Counted from the stretch's first letter, positions 46,631 through 58,987 are shown. The stretch: 64,000 bases of DNA from Myoxocephalus aenaeus (GCA_038501785.1 JBAMJR010000031.1:13802001-13866000), one strand, 5' to 3'. Numbers and translations: made by a program. Notes: generated by a model from the letters alone, not told the origin.

Positions 46631-47569
46631 TTTACTCTCTCTCAGCCCTCCTGCTAATTCAAAGAGAATTGCCTAGTGATGCTGGTCTCCTTTAAACAAC
46701 GTCTATGTTTAGCGCTCTTAGCACTTGAAGCAGGTCTCGCAGCTTTTCCCTCACAGTTTTATGCAGCGTTGTCTCCGCACGCTTTTACTTTCAAAGGCCC
46801 ACAGTTCCCCATGTTGTCAAATAAAACGTGATATCTGGTGTTAATTTAACCTGTTAACATTGTTAGAGCAATATTTGCCTCGTGCAAATGAACAAAAAGT
46901 CGAAATAAATTAGTATAGCTACTCAAATACAATTGAATGACTTTCAGGGGACTTTGAGGGATTTAAAACACAAAACGTGTGATCAATGTACAAAGATGAA
47001 TCCCCCGCTTTGTGCAACATGTGCAGTTTTCCCGGAGAAAGTTTGTGCCCCAGGTTTGTTGTGGGAAGCTTTGATGAAAACTAATTAGGGGGTAAGCACC
47101 ATATAAGCACAACACAATCTAAAGTAATGATGAGGGTCAAGTGTTTCAGTATCAGGTGATGAAAGCAGGACCTGTGTGAAAGCCGTTATCATGGCAGTTA
47201 TCATGGTAGTTTGCTTAATGCATACTCCCAAATCTCTCCCCTAAAAATGTTCCCATTAAATGAAAATACCACAGTGAACACAGTCCTGCTCTAAAGTTTG
47301 TGAAATGATCTTTACCAAATCCAATAATATAAAAAAAACATTATTCTTCCTAATTAGCACTAGTGGTAACAAAATATTTTGCTGACAACATATTTTTACT
47401 TGAGGAACATTTTGAATTTGAGTGTGTAATAGAGTATATTTACCATACTTCTTTTCTGACCTCCGGTGGTGGAATTTAATGTAAGTACCTCTACACAAGT
47501 ATACACCAAGCACTAAGGACAATATTTTAATTGAGTATTTCCATTTTATGTTTCTGCTCCACTTTTTGC

Positions 47570-47726
47570 TGCACGGTGGTGTCGTGGTTAGCACTGTCAC
47601 CTCACAGCAAGAGGGGCCGGTGTTCGGTTCCCAGTCTGGGAAGTCCTTCTAATGGGAGTTTGCACGTTCTCCCCGTGGCAGTGTGGGTTCCCTCCAGGTT
47701 CTCCGGCTTCCTCCCACAATCCCTCC
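47570..47726 (+). repeat. tRNA-like-headed fish repeat, left half
   Basis: It begins TGCACGGTGGTGTCGTGGTT and continues TAGCACTGTCACCTCACAGC, with a B-box-like GTTCGGTTCCC and then GCACGTTCTCCCCGTG. This is a very common teleost interspersed repeat; its right part reappears at 48159-48240 beyond the Tc1 remnant. I am unsure of the formal family name. Confidence 0.65.
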
Positions 47727-48136
47727 CACGGCCTACCTGAGCATTGTTTCTGACCATGTCCATCCCTTTATGGCCACCATGTACCCATCCTCTGATGGCT
47801 ACTTCCAGCAGGATAATGCACCATGTCACAAAGCTCGAATCATTTCAAATTGGTTTCTTGAACATGACTATGAGTTCACTGTACTAAAATGGCCCCCACA
47901 GTCACCAGATCTCAACCCAATAGAGCATCTTTGGGATGTGGTGGAACGGGAGCTTCGTGCCCTGGATGTGCATCCCACAAATCTCCATCAACTGCAAGAT
48001 GCTATCCTATCAATATGGGCCAACATTTCTAAAGAATTGTTGAATCAATGCCACGTAGAATTAAGGCAGTTCTGAAGGCGAAAGGGGGTCAAACACAGTA
48101 TTAGTATGGTGTTCCTAATAATCCTTTAGGTGAGTG
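47727..48136 (+). mobile_element. Tc1/mariner transposase 3' fragment with right terminus
   Basis: The reading frame ending at TGA 48073-48075 contains GYFQQDNAPCHKA and WPPQSPDLNPIEHLWD, the second Asp and the Glu of a Tc1/mariner DDE catalytic domain. There are 36 residues between them, the DD36E spacing and not the DD34E of classic Tc1. The first catalytic Asp and the N-terminus are missing. The right terminus GGATTATTAGGAACACC (read on the minus strand) ends next to TATATA. A dead, 5'-truncated copy. Confidence 0.88.
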
Positions 48137-48158
48137 TATATATATATATACATGTATG

Positions 48159-48240
48159 TGCCCTGCGATAGACTGCCGACCTGTGCCGGGTGAATGAACG
48201 CTGCCTTCGCCCAATGTCAGCTGGGATCGGCTCCAGTGGT
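48159..48240 (+). repeat. tRNA-like-headed fish repeat, right half
   Basis: CCCTGCGATAGACTGCCGAC, then CCAATGTCAGCTGGGATCGG and CTCCAG, the usual continuation of the repeat at 47570. The middle part is absent, replaced by the Tc1/mariner fragment and a TA run. Confidence 0.65.
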
Positions 48241-49846
48241 TTGTGTCCTTTTGTGAAACTAAAAGTAAATGTTGAGATGTTGTTGCGTTGACTCGTCCGT
48301 AGTTACCTGAGTTGTCGGTCAGTCAACACGGCGTCACTGCCATGTCCAGAACTGACGAGAACTGAGGAGTTCCTTGCAGCGTCATAGTTTGAAGCTCAGG
48401 GCCACTGACCAACCAAGCTTCAGAGAGAGAGAAAGTGTTGAGGCGATAGCTCCACTTCATCGATGCATGCTTGTTAACAATCCCTCAAAACCCTCACGAC
48501 TTAATAGATCACAACATCGAAGCTCTAATAGTACACTGTGAACCTCTCTACCTATGGATGACTATGTCATGTCCTGTTACCCTGACATGTCACATACATA
48601 GTAATCTAGCCTTGGATGAACACAGAGCATGACAGCAGCCAGGGTCAGTATGACTGGTCCTTGGCGTACAGAATAGATGATTTGTGAGAGGTGGCAAACT
48701 AATGGCAGGCAATTGCAAGGGGGAAATCCGCCCAGAGGGAGTTTTTCACTGTCATTATTGGCACTACTAGTGGACCCTCTTGGGCATAATTGTTTTTTAT
48801 ACTTCAGTGGAATAAGCCATGTGGTGAGAGAGTATGATTTTGTTGTATCAAGTAGCTCCCTGGATACAACTAAATTCAACCGTCGTGCTTTAGTTTATGG
48901 GATTCATCATGTCTTTGACCGTTCAGCTTTCCCCAAAAGAAGTGGTGGCGGATGAGATGAGTGACGCAGAGCCACGCCACCGTCTTGGCATGAATAATTT
49001 AACAGCTTGAAAACGTTAGACTGATATCATTTTTGCGTTCTGTTTGATTGAATACCAGCGCTAATGTTGGTGCGGCGTGTTGAGTGATTGCTTATTCAGA
49101 TTGAGGGCCAGTGGAGACACAACAAAAAAGCTTTCACCACCAGACGCTCCAAGATGACCTTGGCTTTCTGTTGCTTCCAGGCCAGTGCATCTTTGGAGAA
49201 TCCGTTCACTCATTAGAGCCATTGTGTGGTTCTGAATCCATGTTTGACACCCCTGACGCCAATTTTATTATTATCGGCAATATCCTCTCAGCGCTGAGCG
49301 ACAACCTTCACGCTGACTTTGGGCGTCCAGCTGCAGAGGTGAGATCACTCATCCGCTGATGAGATTTGCTCTGATAAGAGAGAGATATCTACTGAGCCAT
49401 CTCGTTCTCGCCACACAAGGCCCCCCAAAGGGATCAAAACGTTGCTTCCTCGCTAACCTCTCGAGAGGCGTCTCAGCTTTCTGCATATTTTATTTAGAGG
49501 CATTCGGAGATAAAAAAAAAAAGAAGAGAAACCTGGGGAAAGGTTGGAGGGATTGAAAGATCGACAACGCAGTCATCTGAAAAAAGCTATTCAGAATAGG
49601 TGTGTCGTGCAAGTTCTGCATTCGTGGGCCTCCTCGAGGTGCTCCATCACCACAGGAGAGGCCTCTACCTTGAAAAGACATATTTGCCTTGTGGGAGGCA
49701 GGCTGGCATATATAGATGCTCCCAACATACAATTTATGTCTCTTTCAAATCGGTGCTGTGGACTTTAAAAGGGACTTAAAACAAGGCTCCTCCCATTTTG
49801 AGCTTCAACAGATGTGGAGATTAAGATGTGATTACTCCTACTCTTA
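48241..49846. other. Intergenic, no gene seen
   Basis: AT-balanced sequence with no recognised exon, element terminus or tandem repeat beyond short homopolymers. Confidence 0.45.
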
Positions 49847-50075
49847 AAGGAATAGTTTGACATTTTGCGATTTTTCTTTTTTTTTTGCAGAGTTAGATGA
49901 GAGAATCAATGCCACTTTCATGTCTCTAGAGTAAATATCAAGCTACCACCATCAACAGCTGTTAGCCTAGCTGAGCACAAAAACCTGGAAACACAGAAAT
50001 AGCTTTTTCTGGCTCTCCCCATAGATAGATAACACAATTCACCTCCCAGCACCTCTAAAGCTCTCTAATTAACAC
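49847..50075 (+). repeat. Common fish interspersed repeat
   Basis: It starts AAGGAATAGTTTGACATTTT, continues GTTAGATGAGAGAATC, GTTAGCCTAGCTGAGCAC and CCTCCCAGCACCTCTAAAGC. It is the same family as the inverted pair in suds3 intron 9. I recall it as widespread in spiny-rayed fishes. Confidence 0.65.
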
Positions 50076-51165
50076 ATTCACATTTGGAGCTGGAAAGCCT
50101 GGGTGGATGCAAACTAGGCAATCTTGCAGGGAATGAGTGGAGATGGGCCGGTATAAGTACTACGAGGGTGATTAGGGAAATGGGAAGCAGGGGACTCAGT
50201 GGGTGGGAGAGGTCAGGTGATGGGAATGCTGGGAAAGGGGTCACTACAGGGCAGGGCGGGATTATGTGGCGGATTATATTTTAGTGGTACTTTCAAGGAG
50301 TCTTGTCGTCACCGTGGGGTTACTAGCAGAAATACAGGAAGTAACTTTGCCCTTCAAATAAATACTCTGAGACATGACATCCTTTAAAACTAAATCAATT
50401 TTACACTTTGTTTTTGTGTACAAAATCAAACACACGTTTAACATGTACATTACAAATTGTATTCCCCTTATTTCCATTCTTTATGCATAATTCTATCGTG
50501 AAAAGTGGTATTTGTCCTCCACGTGAAACACAATGTGTCCATTCCAGATGTGTTTAACATCAAATCTGATATGTCAGACACAAACTCTGACATTGATGAG
50601 AAATGATAAAGTCAGCGTCAGCGACTTTCTGCCCTTGGTTCATTTTGTCAGACTTTCAAGCGTGCTGAAAATGTGCTGCTCGTCAGATGTAAATTTCTTT
50701 TCCCTTTTCAGTTTTTTAATTCTTAAGTGAATACTCATCAACTGTAGCACCACCAACAGAGGAGAGCAGATTAAAAATGAATAAGGTGAATGTGATTTAA
50801 TGAATAACATCGTTGAGCTTTGCCCTTAGCAGAATGCCATTTTGAAAATGAGGGTGATTCTGGGCTTGTTGTTTTATCTCCTGTCTTCTCTCTCTCTGCC
50901 TCTTGCTGTTAATTGTCCCGGTGAAAAGATGTATTATTGTGACAGATCAGTGTTCTTTCGTGGCCTCAGATGCCCACAGTGAATTACACACCGCATTACT
51001 TATTCATGACCTCCGATCAATCATTTCCCACTCGATGGACAGTCGGAAGCGGTGGTATTGAAACGAACACAATTTGACACCTGACTTAAAAACATGGCAA
51101 ACTGTTTTTTTTATAATTCTTTTTTTTGCAAAACGTGACTGAAAAAACAAGAAATATGCAGCTTT
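50076..51165. other. Intergenic, no gene seen
   Basis: A G-rich patch at 50085-50260 and otherwise AT-rich sequence. No recognisable exon or element end. Confidence 0.45.
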
Positions 51166-51461
51166 AAGGGCCGTTCACACCGGACGCGACTTTTAAAAGT
51201 ACAGTGGCCTCTGAAACGCCTTGGCAAAACAGCCCGGTGAGCCTGCGTGCGCAACCGGGCAATACACACTGACATTGATGAGCTGTACGACTCCGTGCAA
51301 GGCGCTTAAAAGTTGAGAATATTTCAACTTTTAGGCGCGCCGAAAAAACACTAGAAAAAGCATTTAAAAGGCGCGCCTGAAAGACGCGCCGTACCTTAGG
51401 AAAACAATGGTTTTGGTAGCGACGCGTTTTTGAGAGTCGCGTCTGGTGTGAACGGGCCCTT
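51166..51461. mobile_element. Short inverted-repeat element (MITE)
   Basis: It begins AAGGGCCGTTCACACCGGAC and ends with the near complement GTCTGGTGTGAACGGGCCCTT. Inside there are several GGCGCGCC-like and GACGCG motifs in both orientations. T-rich bases flank it, but I cannot fix the exact target duplication (TTA-like). Non-coding; superfamily uncertain, PIF/Harbinger or hAT. Confidence 0.8.
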
Positions 51462-54400
51462 AGGGGGCTTTTTTTAGACTCTTTCAGTTGAATGTTTTGG
51501 TTTCATGGACCACATCTGTGTCGGCCGATCTGCAGAACAGAAATGCCAGAGTTGTTTGAAGAAATTTAGAAAGTGTTGTGGTTGAAATAGCGTCAACTAA
51601 AGAGCAAGTTTATTTTTCCAATGTGAAATCTCCTACTCAGTACATACCCTGTTTTTTTGGGGAACTCGGCCTACACCTAGCGACACTTCCCACCAAGAAG
51701 TGTCGCTAGAAACACGTCGCCGGCAAAACCGTTGTTTGCCTCTCACGTTTTTAGTCGCGGTGGGGGGGATTCACATCTCATGTCACAATAGTTTCCTGCA
51801 GGCTACTGTCTTTGAGAGAGAGAGAGAGCGGGAGAGGGAGAGAGAGAGATGCTGTTATCTGCATTGTTGACGTGTTGTTTTCGCACAGCAGTGTTGACAC
51901 TGTGTTTTGTTGTTTGCATTTTGGAGACTGTTTGTACTGCCCTGTACAGCACCATGTGCTTTGGCAAACCACATTTCCCGTTGATCGCCTGGTTGCGCTC
52001 TCAGCCCTGCTCGTTATATATTATATTATTATATTATATATAATATAACATAGAAGCTACAAGAGTGGGCTTCAATGAACGCCAACGTTGCTCCTTGTCT
52101 GCTGGATGCATTAGTGGCAATTATTCTAAAAATATTTCTATTTCGTGTCTCTTTTAATGTGACAAGGGGCAATTGAGCATGAGACATTTTCTCCTCGTTA
52201 TTGAGGGTAAAAAAAGAGGGAAAATGGCCGTGATTAAAGCCCATTGATTTTGAGACGTCTTCACGAGGCGCTGAGGATTGCTCCATGTGCTTGCCAATGC
52301 CTCCTTTAGAGTGGAGAGGACGGGATAATGGATTCCATCTTGCCAATCGGGCCTTCTTTATGGTTCGTGACGGAGTCGGGGTGTCATCAGTTTGATGGTC
52401 GTCGGCCAGTTGTGACTCCTCCACTCTGACCTCCGTCGCTGCATCCAGAAGAGCCTTCTGAGGGTTGCACAATTACTGAATAGGCAACAAAGACACACCT
52501 TGCTTCCTGAGATTCAAGCTAATAAAAAGAGAAATGTGCCATGCCATGATATGATATGATACCTCTGCCTCTGCTTCCATTAGCTTTATTAGAGCTTAGT
52601 GCAAAATGACTACCAATTAGAGAGTTTCCTAGACAACACACTGGCTATGCATAATAATATTCTTTGTCTCTCAACATTCACACATTCACGCATTCACACC
52701 CACTGTTTTTGCACTCCCATGGCCTTTCAGAGGTAATTTTGTGTGCAGCTATGTCTGGGCTATTGAGAAAGGCAATTTGTTTCTTGCTTTCTGTGTTCTT
52801 GCATGCGCAAACAGAAGACGTACAAGAAAATCTCCTCGTTGATTTGTGTGTTTAGATGTGATGTTTTTTTGTATTTTTAAGGGGTTTCTTTCTTGTTTGG
52901 CACTTTGCCTCAGTTAGCGAGCGCGGGTGTTATTCACGACGTTGTTCCCGAAAGATTATCTGTGATGTGGCGCGAGCGCGGAGATGAAAAGCAGCAAGAT
53001 GTCTCTCGTGCACCGAGCGCCTGGCAGCCAGCATGCTGCGCCGGAGACGCCGTGTCCCGTGGAACACAACATCTGTTTCCATTAGGTCCGATTATAGCAA
53101 CAGACCCCGTCTCAGAATACATCAACTGAGTTCAGGCGTTGTCGGCGTCGCGTGCTGATGACTTCACTTCCCATCTGCCACAGTTTGAGTAATGGCAAAA
53201 GAAAATGTCCAATTCATTGGAGAGGGAAACGCAATCACGTAACCTCTCACAGTGGAAGCACATCAAGCAGCGGTGCTTAATCTGAGATTTCTCTGAAGAT
53301 CGCGATACAGCCCCAGGAGTTTACAGGCTTCTGGATAGGCATACACAACATATCACTCTGTTTATTTAGCAGCTTTTATTTATTTCACACGCTTACAGGG
53401 CAACATTATGTGTTATGAACAGAACTAACTAGGCACAGTAAGTCTGTCACATTTTGGATTTAGGCGCAGTGCTTTCTTATTATCATGCCTGTTACGGTCT
53501 GCAAGTGTCCGTGCTGTGTATTTATGTTTTCCTGCAGTGCAGACTTCTCCAGAGGGATTAGGTTCGTTCAAGATGAGCCAGTTCTGCGCAGAATCGATCA
53601 CCGGCGATCGGCGCGCAATGCATGCCGGTTAGATTTGTGTCCGACTTGCTCCCGACTTGCTCTGACGTCATGCACACGTGGTCAACGATAATCTCACGAG
53701 AGCATGGTGGCCGTCGATTTTAGAGCCAGGCGCCGCAGTAGCTCTCCACCGACTGCGTGGCCCAGTGCATGATGGGAAAACGCCTGGCTGTCGCCACATC
53801 AGAGAGCTGATTGGCTCTTAGATCTGACAGCAAACACCACATGTTGTAGAAACTCCTTATTTAGTTGTAATACGTAATGCTGGATTGTTGACTTTTGGTC
53901 TCAGGTTTAATCTAAAAACATATCTTGTGTGGTTGATAATACAAAATCTTATTTATACAACACATATCAAAACCAGTAGTAATGGATTTCACAGGCAGAC
54001 ATAAAAAGAACAAAGGATGCAGCTAGACGCACATTTCTCCATAAATATATATTTATAAACACATGAATAAATCCAAATGTGATCTGTAAACTAGCCTAAA
54101 GATCGGAAACTAACAGGAAGTAATTTTTTTCTGTGACTTCCTGTGTATACTTTGAAGTCAGCTGAAAACTGTCTTAATCGACTTAATCGCAGTTTTTTGT
54201 CAACGCCCCCTGCTGCTGCCGCCTGCTCTCGTCTGGATTCCAGGCGAGGCGCAGCTCTTTCGAACGAGCCTATTCTCCGACTGGCCCCTCTTTCTTTTCG
54301 ACTCCGGTTCCAGCCGCCACTCATCTGATTAACCGGCCCGGCTGAATAAAAGCTGCTTTGAGTAAATGCCAGGACGGCTGTGTTTTAGTCCGCCTCTTTG

Positions 54401-55514
54401 GCTCTCTGCTATTGTTAGCCTGTGTTTTGTTTTGGTTATTATATGCTTTAGCTTAATGTTTATGTGGTTTTTGTATCCTGCTTTTGAGCAGAAGATTTGT
54501 AACTTTGTAACTCTGCCTTTTGTTCGGTACACTGAACAATACACTGCAGTGCTTGCCCGGCTACATGTGCGGTTTGGTTGCTTCCCTTACTCCTCGTGGC
54601 CTACAGGGTTGTTACGATGCCAAACACATGGATCATCATCTGGCGAGGACTTTCTACCTCAAACATGCAGCTCTAGATTTTTTTAATTTGTATTTACCTG
54701 GCAAAATCGACAGCTGTGGGCTAAATATTAGAAGCCTGCGTTTGTCTCTACCGTTTGTCTGCATTTAATTAAAAAAAAATATTAAACTACTACTTTAAGT
54801 GGTAAATCTGCCCGTTATCATTTTAAATTGCACTGTTCAAGAATGGAAAGCTTGACAGGAACAGAAACTAAAGGGTTTAGGCTTTGCCGCCACATTCAGA
54901 TAGAGATGTGAGTGTTTGCAAAAATGGATACTTCATTTTTAGAAAGGAATAATTTTATAAGCTGGATCCTTTTCATCATATAAAAAGATAAACGACAGCT
55001 ATAATCACTGAACGTGACAATGTTAATCTTTTGTTGGACAAAACAAACATTGTCCAGTTGTCGTTTTATTATCCATAAACCTACATTACAGCCATGCAAG
55101 GACAAAAGTATCCAACACCAGAGCCCAGACAGCTGCAGGCTTTAGAATATAACCACTGTGGCATTACGAACGCTGTCCAGAGGCTCTCTGCGGACGTCTG
55201 ATTGACTGAGGCGATGTTTAATGACGCTGGTGTGTAATGATGGTTGGCATGAAATTATGCTATTTATATGCAGCAGAAGCACTTACCCTGTGTTTGTGTC
55301 ATAAAATATCAGGGATGTTTCTCTCCCAACATTTTGTCCGCTGCAACTCAGAGGGACATATCAAAGATGCATTTTTGCAGTGTTCAATGTTACGATTCAA
55401 TCTTAAAATATGTTGGTGCGATTAAAAAACAGCTAAGATATATCCAATACTATGACAATGTAACCGGCAGCAACCTCTAAAAAACTAAAAAAGGGGAATA
55501 AAGGCAATACGAAA
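51462..55514. other. Intergenic, no gene supported
   Basis: It contains a perfect 13-bp-stem hairpin at 51677-51709, GA-rich tracts near 51810-51850, an AT-rich stretch (52013-52047), a GC-richer block at 53480-53830 that looks like an old repeat (GCATGATGGGAAAACGC phrase), and another GC-rich patch at 54190-54330. No exon with family resemblance. Confidence 0.45.
51677..51709. other. Perfect 13-bp-stem hairpin
   Basis: CTAGCGACACTTC and GAAGTGTCGCTAG pair perfectly around a 7-nt loop. No T-run follows, so it is not a bacterial-style terminator. It may be part of an old fold-back element. Confidence 0.8.
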
Positions 55515-55810
55515 GTGCCGTAAACTTGCATTCTCTCTACTGGCCAGTAGGGGGAGAATCCTCAGCTTGCAAAACGTCTGATTGTATAGAAGTCTATGAG
55601 AAAATGACCCTATTTATCACTTGATTTATTCCCTCAGTAAACATTGTAAACATGAGTTTATGTTCTCAATCTCTAGTTTCAAGTCTTCTTTAATTACATC
55701 ATGATTACATCATTTATTAAATGATGGTCCATTTAGATTAAAATAAAGCAAAAAACAGAGTATGCTTTACCTTGTGATTGGCAGGTCACCGCCACAACGT
55801 TGTCCAGTCT
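55515..55810 (-). repeat. Interspersed fish repeat, second copy
   Basis: Reverse orientation copy of the family at 3600-3910: the minus strand carries AAGCATACTCTG, GGACCATCATTTAATAAATG and AAGAAGACTTGAAAC. It retains the stretch missing from the first copy (TCATAGACTTCTATACAATC, CTACTGGCCAGTAGGGGGAG on plus strand). Confidence 0.65.
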
Positions 55811-57364
55811 GGAAGTTGTTCAACTTTAACCCTTAACAGTGTTTACAGTTCAAGAAACTTAATTGTAACCTTTTTTGTTGCCTAAAAATGTCTTATTCGG
55901 CTCCAATAATTGAATGTGTTGATTTTGCACATTGATTTTCAAAAGGCAGGGATGACAACAGAATGAGGATACTGTCAATAGCTGTATCACTAGCTGCAGT
56001 TTAATCAAGCAACAATTGAATACAGCACTTGCAGCATTAGCATGTCACACAAGTCATTTTCCAAGAATTGTAGGCATTACATTGACATAGGGTTAATTAA
56101 GTGTGGGCTGGTGCTCATATCTGAAAGTTCTTGCAAACACATTTAACAAAACAAAACATAAAAACTGACACCAGATGTCCATAAGAAAGGTGACAGCGTG
56201 TGAAATAGTGGATCTGATCAACTCCACCTGATCAGTACTTAGGAATATAACACTCTCAGATAATAGATTCAATGTGGAGAAATAATTGGCATTTGCAACT
56301 TTTTCACACCTTTTTTTGCACAAATAGTGCAACTGAGGGAACACCTTTAGGTACGCTACACCTTGCTGCTTTTTCACACCATTTTATGTACAAATAGTGC
56401 AACTGAAGGAACATCTTTAGGTACGTTACACTTCACTGCTTTTTCACGACCTTTATGATATTGTTAATGCTTTCTCTTCTGAAGATCCACTTCTGGTTTC
56501 TTTTTAGCGGCACCAGCAACATGAGAAAGACAGTGTGGGTCTGTCGGTTGATGTGGTTTTTTTATTAGTGAAATGCCTCAAACTATTAGGTGGATAACAG
56601 TTGGTCCATGCCTTTGTCCTCTCCTCAGGATGAACTGTAATAACTTTGGTAATCCCGAAACTTCTTGTGTTGTGTTCTCGTCCCCGAACAATAAACAATG
56701 TTTATTAGACTAATGAGCCAATTTCCTGAAGTGTTCTCACCGGCAGAATGATTATAGAGAGGCCGATTGTCTGAGTCAGATGATCTGAACCTGCTGAGAG
56801 GAGGCATGCTGAGGGTGTTTTCATTCAAAGGTTGAAAAGCTGCTTGATGGGATGAATTTCATCAGCGATGGAAGAGATGCAAATCGAGGCCACGTCCAGC
56901 GGCAATACATTAGATGTAGCTCACCTTAAATGACCAGATTGTTATGAAAAGGGGTTATTTTTTTATATAGCACAAAGATATAAACATAATTCCGAGCATC
57001 TTCATGCAAACTGCATGACATTGACTGGCAAACTGTAAATCTCTAGAGGAGAGGCCCTTTCCACACAAGGCAGAGACATTCAGCCTGGTAATTAGGTTCA
57101 AAGATTAGACTGTAAATTCATCACATTCCATAAACATAAAAACGATGCAGCAGTAAACATGCCATCCCCCTATGATTGATTCAAGCAGTTGTTCAGGCCG
57201 CTTAACAACATAAATCATCTCTCCAATTGACCCTTCGCTAAGCCCCTCCCCTCTTGGTACTGTTGCTAAGTCAGTGAGAGATATCTCAAATGAAATAATG
57301 GCAGATTTATGCAATGATCGTTCTGAAATATCGAGAAAATGTACTTCAATATTCATTTGAGAGC
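55811..57364. other. Intergenic, one tandem duplication
   Basis: AT-rich sequence holding the 70-bp tandem duplication at 56299-56457. No exon recognised. Confidence 0.45.
56299..56457 (+). repeat. 70-bp tandem repeat, 2.3 copies
   Basis: Units begin CTTTTTCAC at 56299, 56369 and 56439 (partial). The two full copies share ACAAATAGTGCAACTGA and CTTTAGGTACG blocks and differ at scattered positions, so the duplication is not very recent. Confidence 0.92.
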
Positions 57365-57650
57365 TACCGTTAAAGTCGGGTTACAAGCCGCTCCTACCTC
57401 TGGTGGGTGTCCCCGCTATAGCAAGCTAGCTCCCCGCTGCTGCTGCTAGCGCCCCGCTGCTGCTGCTACTGCCCGCGTCCCCTCTGCCTGAGTCGGGTGT
57501 CGAGCGGGTGGTCCCGCTACCTTCGGTGGTTGTCGGGGAGCTAGCGGAGAGCTAGCAGAGTGCTAGCAGGAGCGCTAGCTGGCTATAGCAGAGAGCTAAC
57601 GGGGACACTGACCGAAGGTAGTAGCGGCTTGTAACCCGACTTTTACGGTA
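57365..57650. mobile_element. Fold-back element with 28-bp termini and GCTAGC motifs
   Basis: The first 28 bp (TACCGTTAAAGTCGGGTTAC then AAGCCGCT) and the reverse complement of the last 28 bp differ at one base. The similarity continues more loosely inward for roughly 80 bp (CTACC, GTGTCCCCG, CTATAGC, GCTAGC), so most of the 286-bp unit is palindromic. The middle is rich in CTGCTGCTG and GCTAGC. Much more GC-rich than its flanks. No coding capacity; family unknown to me. Confidence 0.85.
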
Positions 57651-58984
57651 CATTCATAATACAATTTCTTCATTGTGTATTTCAAATAAAAAAGGCCATT
57701 AAAACCGAGGGAAAAGCTCAAAAGATAACGTTCCAAAAGATTTCGCGGGGAACGATTATGGTGCCTTATTTTTCGTAGCTTTAGCGCAAAAATAATATGA
57801 CTCTTCTCTAAAACCTTGACAGATATCTGTTGGTGGACTTGCAGGTCCCCGACACACCACTGAAAGCTTGACAGGCTTCCTACACAATGTTACAGTTCTA
57901 AACGTAGAATTGGTAACGTACAATTTCACGTTTTGGGGACGGGTTATGCAAAGGGTGAATTATCATTTAAAAAATGCATTGAACTTGCAAGGAATTGAAT
58001 TTATCCGAAAATATGCACTTTGCCTCCAAACCTGTGTAAACTCACTAAAAGACAGACTTTGTATGCCAGATATATTTTTACATCCTGGAGGTCAGACTGC
58101 CTCAGACACTTTTTTAAAAAGCAAACAAAGCCCAGGAGAAGTCTTTGAGCAGCCATGAGAATATGTACAATCTCATGGTCAGATGTTATTGGACATCAAG
58201 GTGTAACGCCACCTAAAAATACAAGGTTTACAGCGAAGACACATTCACACTTCAATGCATGCATACATAAACATACCCTCTCTTGTAAAAAGCTAACAGC
58301 ATTTGTTGTGTGTCCCAGTATCGGATCTTTGTCTCGGCTTTAGCAGGACTGATGGTGTCGCAGAGCCTCGCTAATAGCTGCGGCATTATTGGAAATTCTG
58401 TGAGAAAGAAAATCCCTCGTCAGCACCATAACCCTTTTTATTGTTCCTTTTTCCCAGGCTTACAGATTAAGATGGCTCCAAGACTGAAGATATTTTATTA
58501 TTCTCCTTCAAAAGAACTATTATCAGTTTTGTTCAGGGAGAAACATTTAAATGTGACTTTCCTGTGCATTCACAATTAACAGCAATTAAGAGGATCTCAC
58601 CCAAACTTCACATTTTCTTCCTGCTTTTTTGTGTGTGACTTTTTAAAACGCAATTTGCAACGCATATAAACTGTAAGAGCTGCTTGTTCTATGTTTGTTT
58701 TGGTACAAGAAAATGCAAAAACGTTAGCATATTTGGGTCATCCATAGCCAACATAAATCCACATATTCAGTCATCTGTAACAACTGAGCACTATCTGTTG
58801 CAATTGAAAAAAAAGGAAGCAAGTTTCACATAAAAGCACCAACAACAAATTTAAAACAAAAAAATAAAGTTTCATCAGAAATCCGAAACTTCAATAACAA
58901 GTATCTTAAGGATACGGATAAAGGGGTTGAAATAAATAGATACGAGTACGAGATAAATGGTTTAAATGGAAAGCTAAAAGAAGA
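57651..58984. other. Intergenic, no gene seen
   Basis: AT-rich sequence with no recognised exon or repeat. Confidence 0.45.
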
Positions 58985-58987
58985 CTA

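Larger units (their letters stand above)
45137..47569. other. Intergenic, microsatellites only
   Basis: The stretch contains a TA run after the Tc1-like element, a TATG/TG compound microsatellite (about 45896-45960), a small tandem duplication of AAAGTTATTTATACG at 46139-46170, and a GT tract at about 46588-46630. No exon recognised. Confidence 0.5.

Noticed and set aside
53480..53830. GC-rich block as a possible promoter or first exon
   Set aside because: It has the look of an old dispersed repeat (GCATGATGGGAAAACGC phrase) and no coherent coding exon or donor supports a gene.
54091..54324. 77-codon basic open frame
   Set aside because: Arg/Ser-rich because of local GC-rich composition; no family resemblance or splice context.
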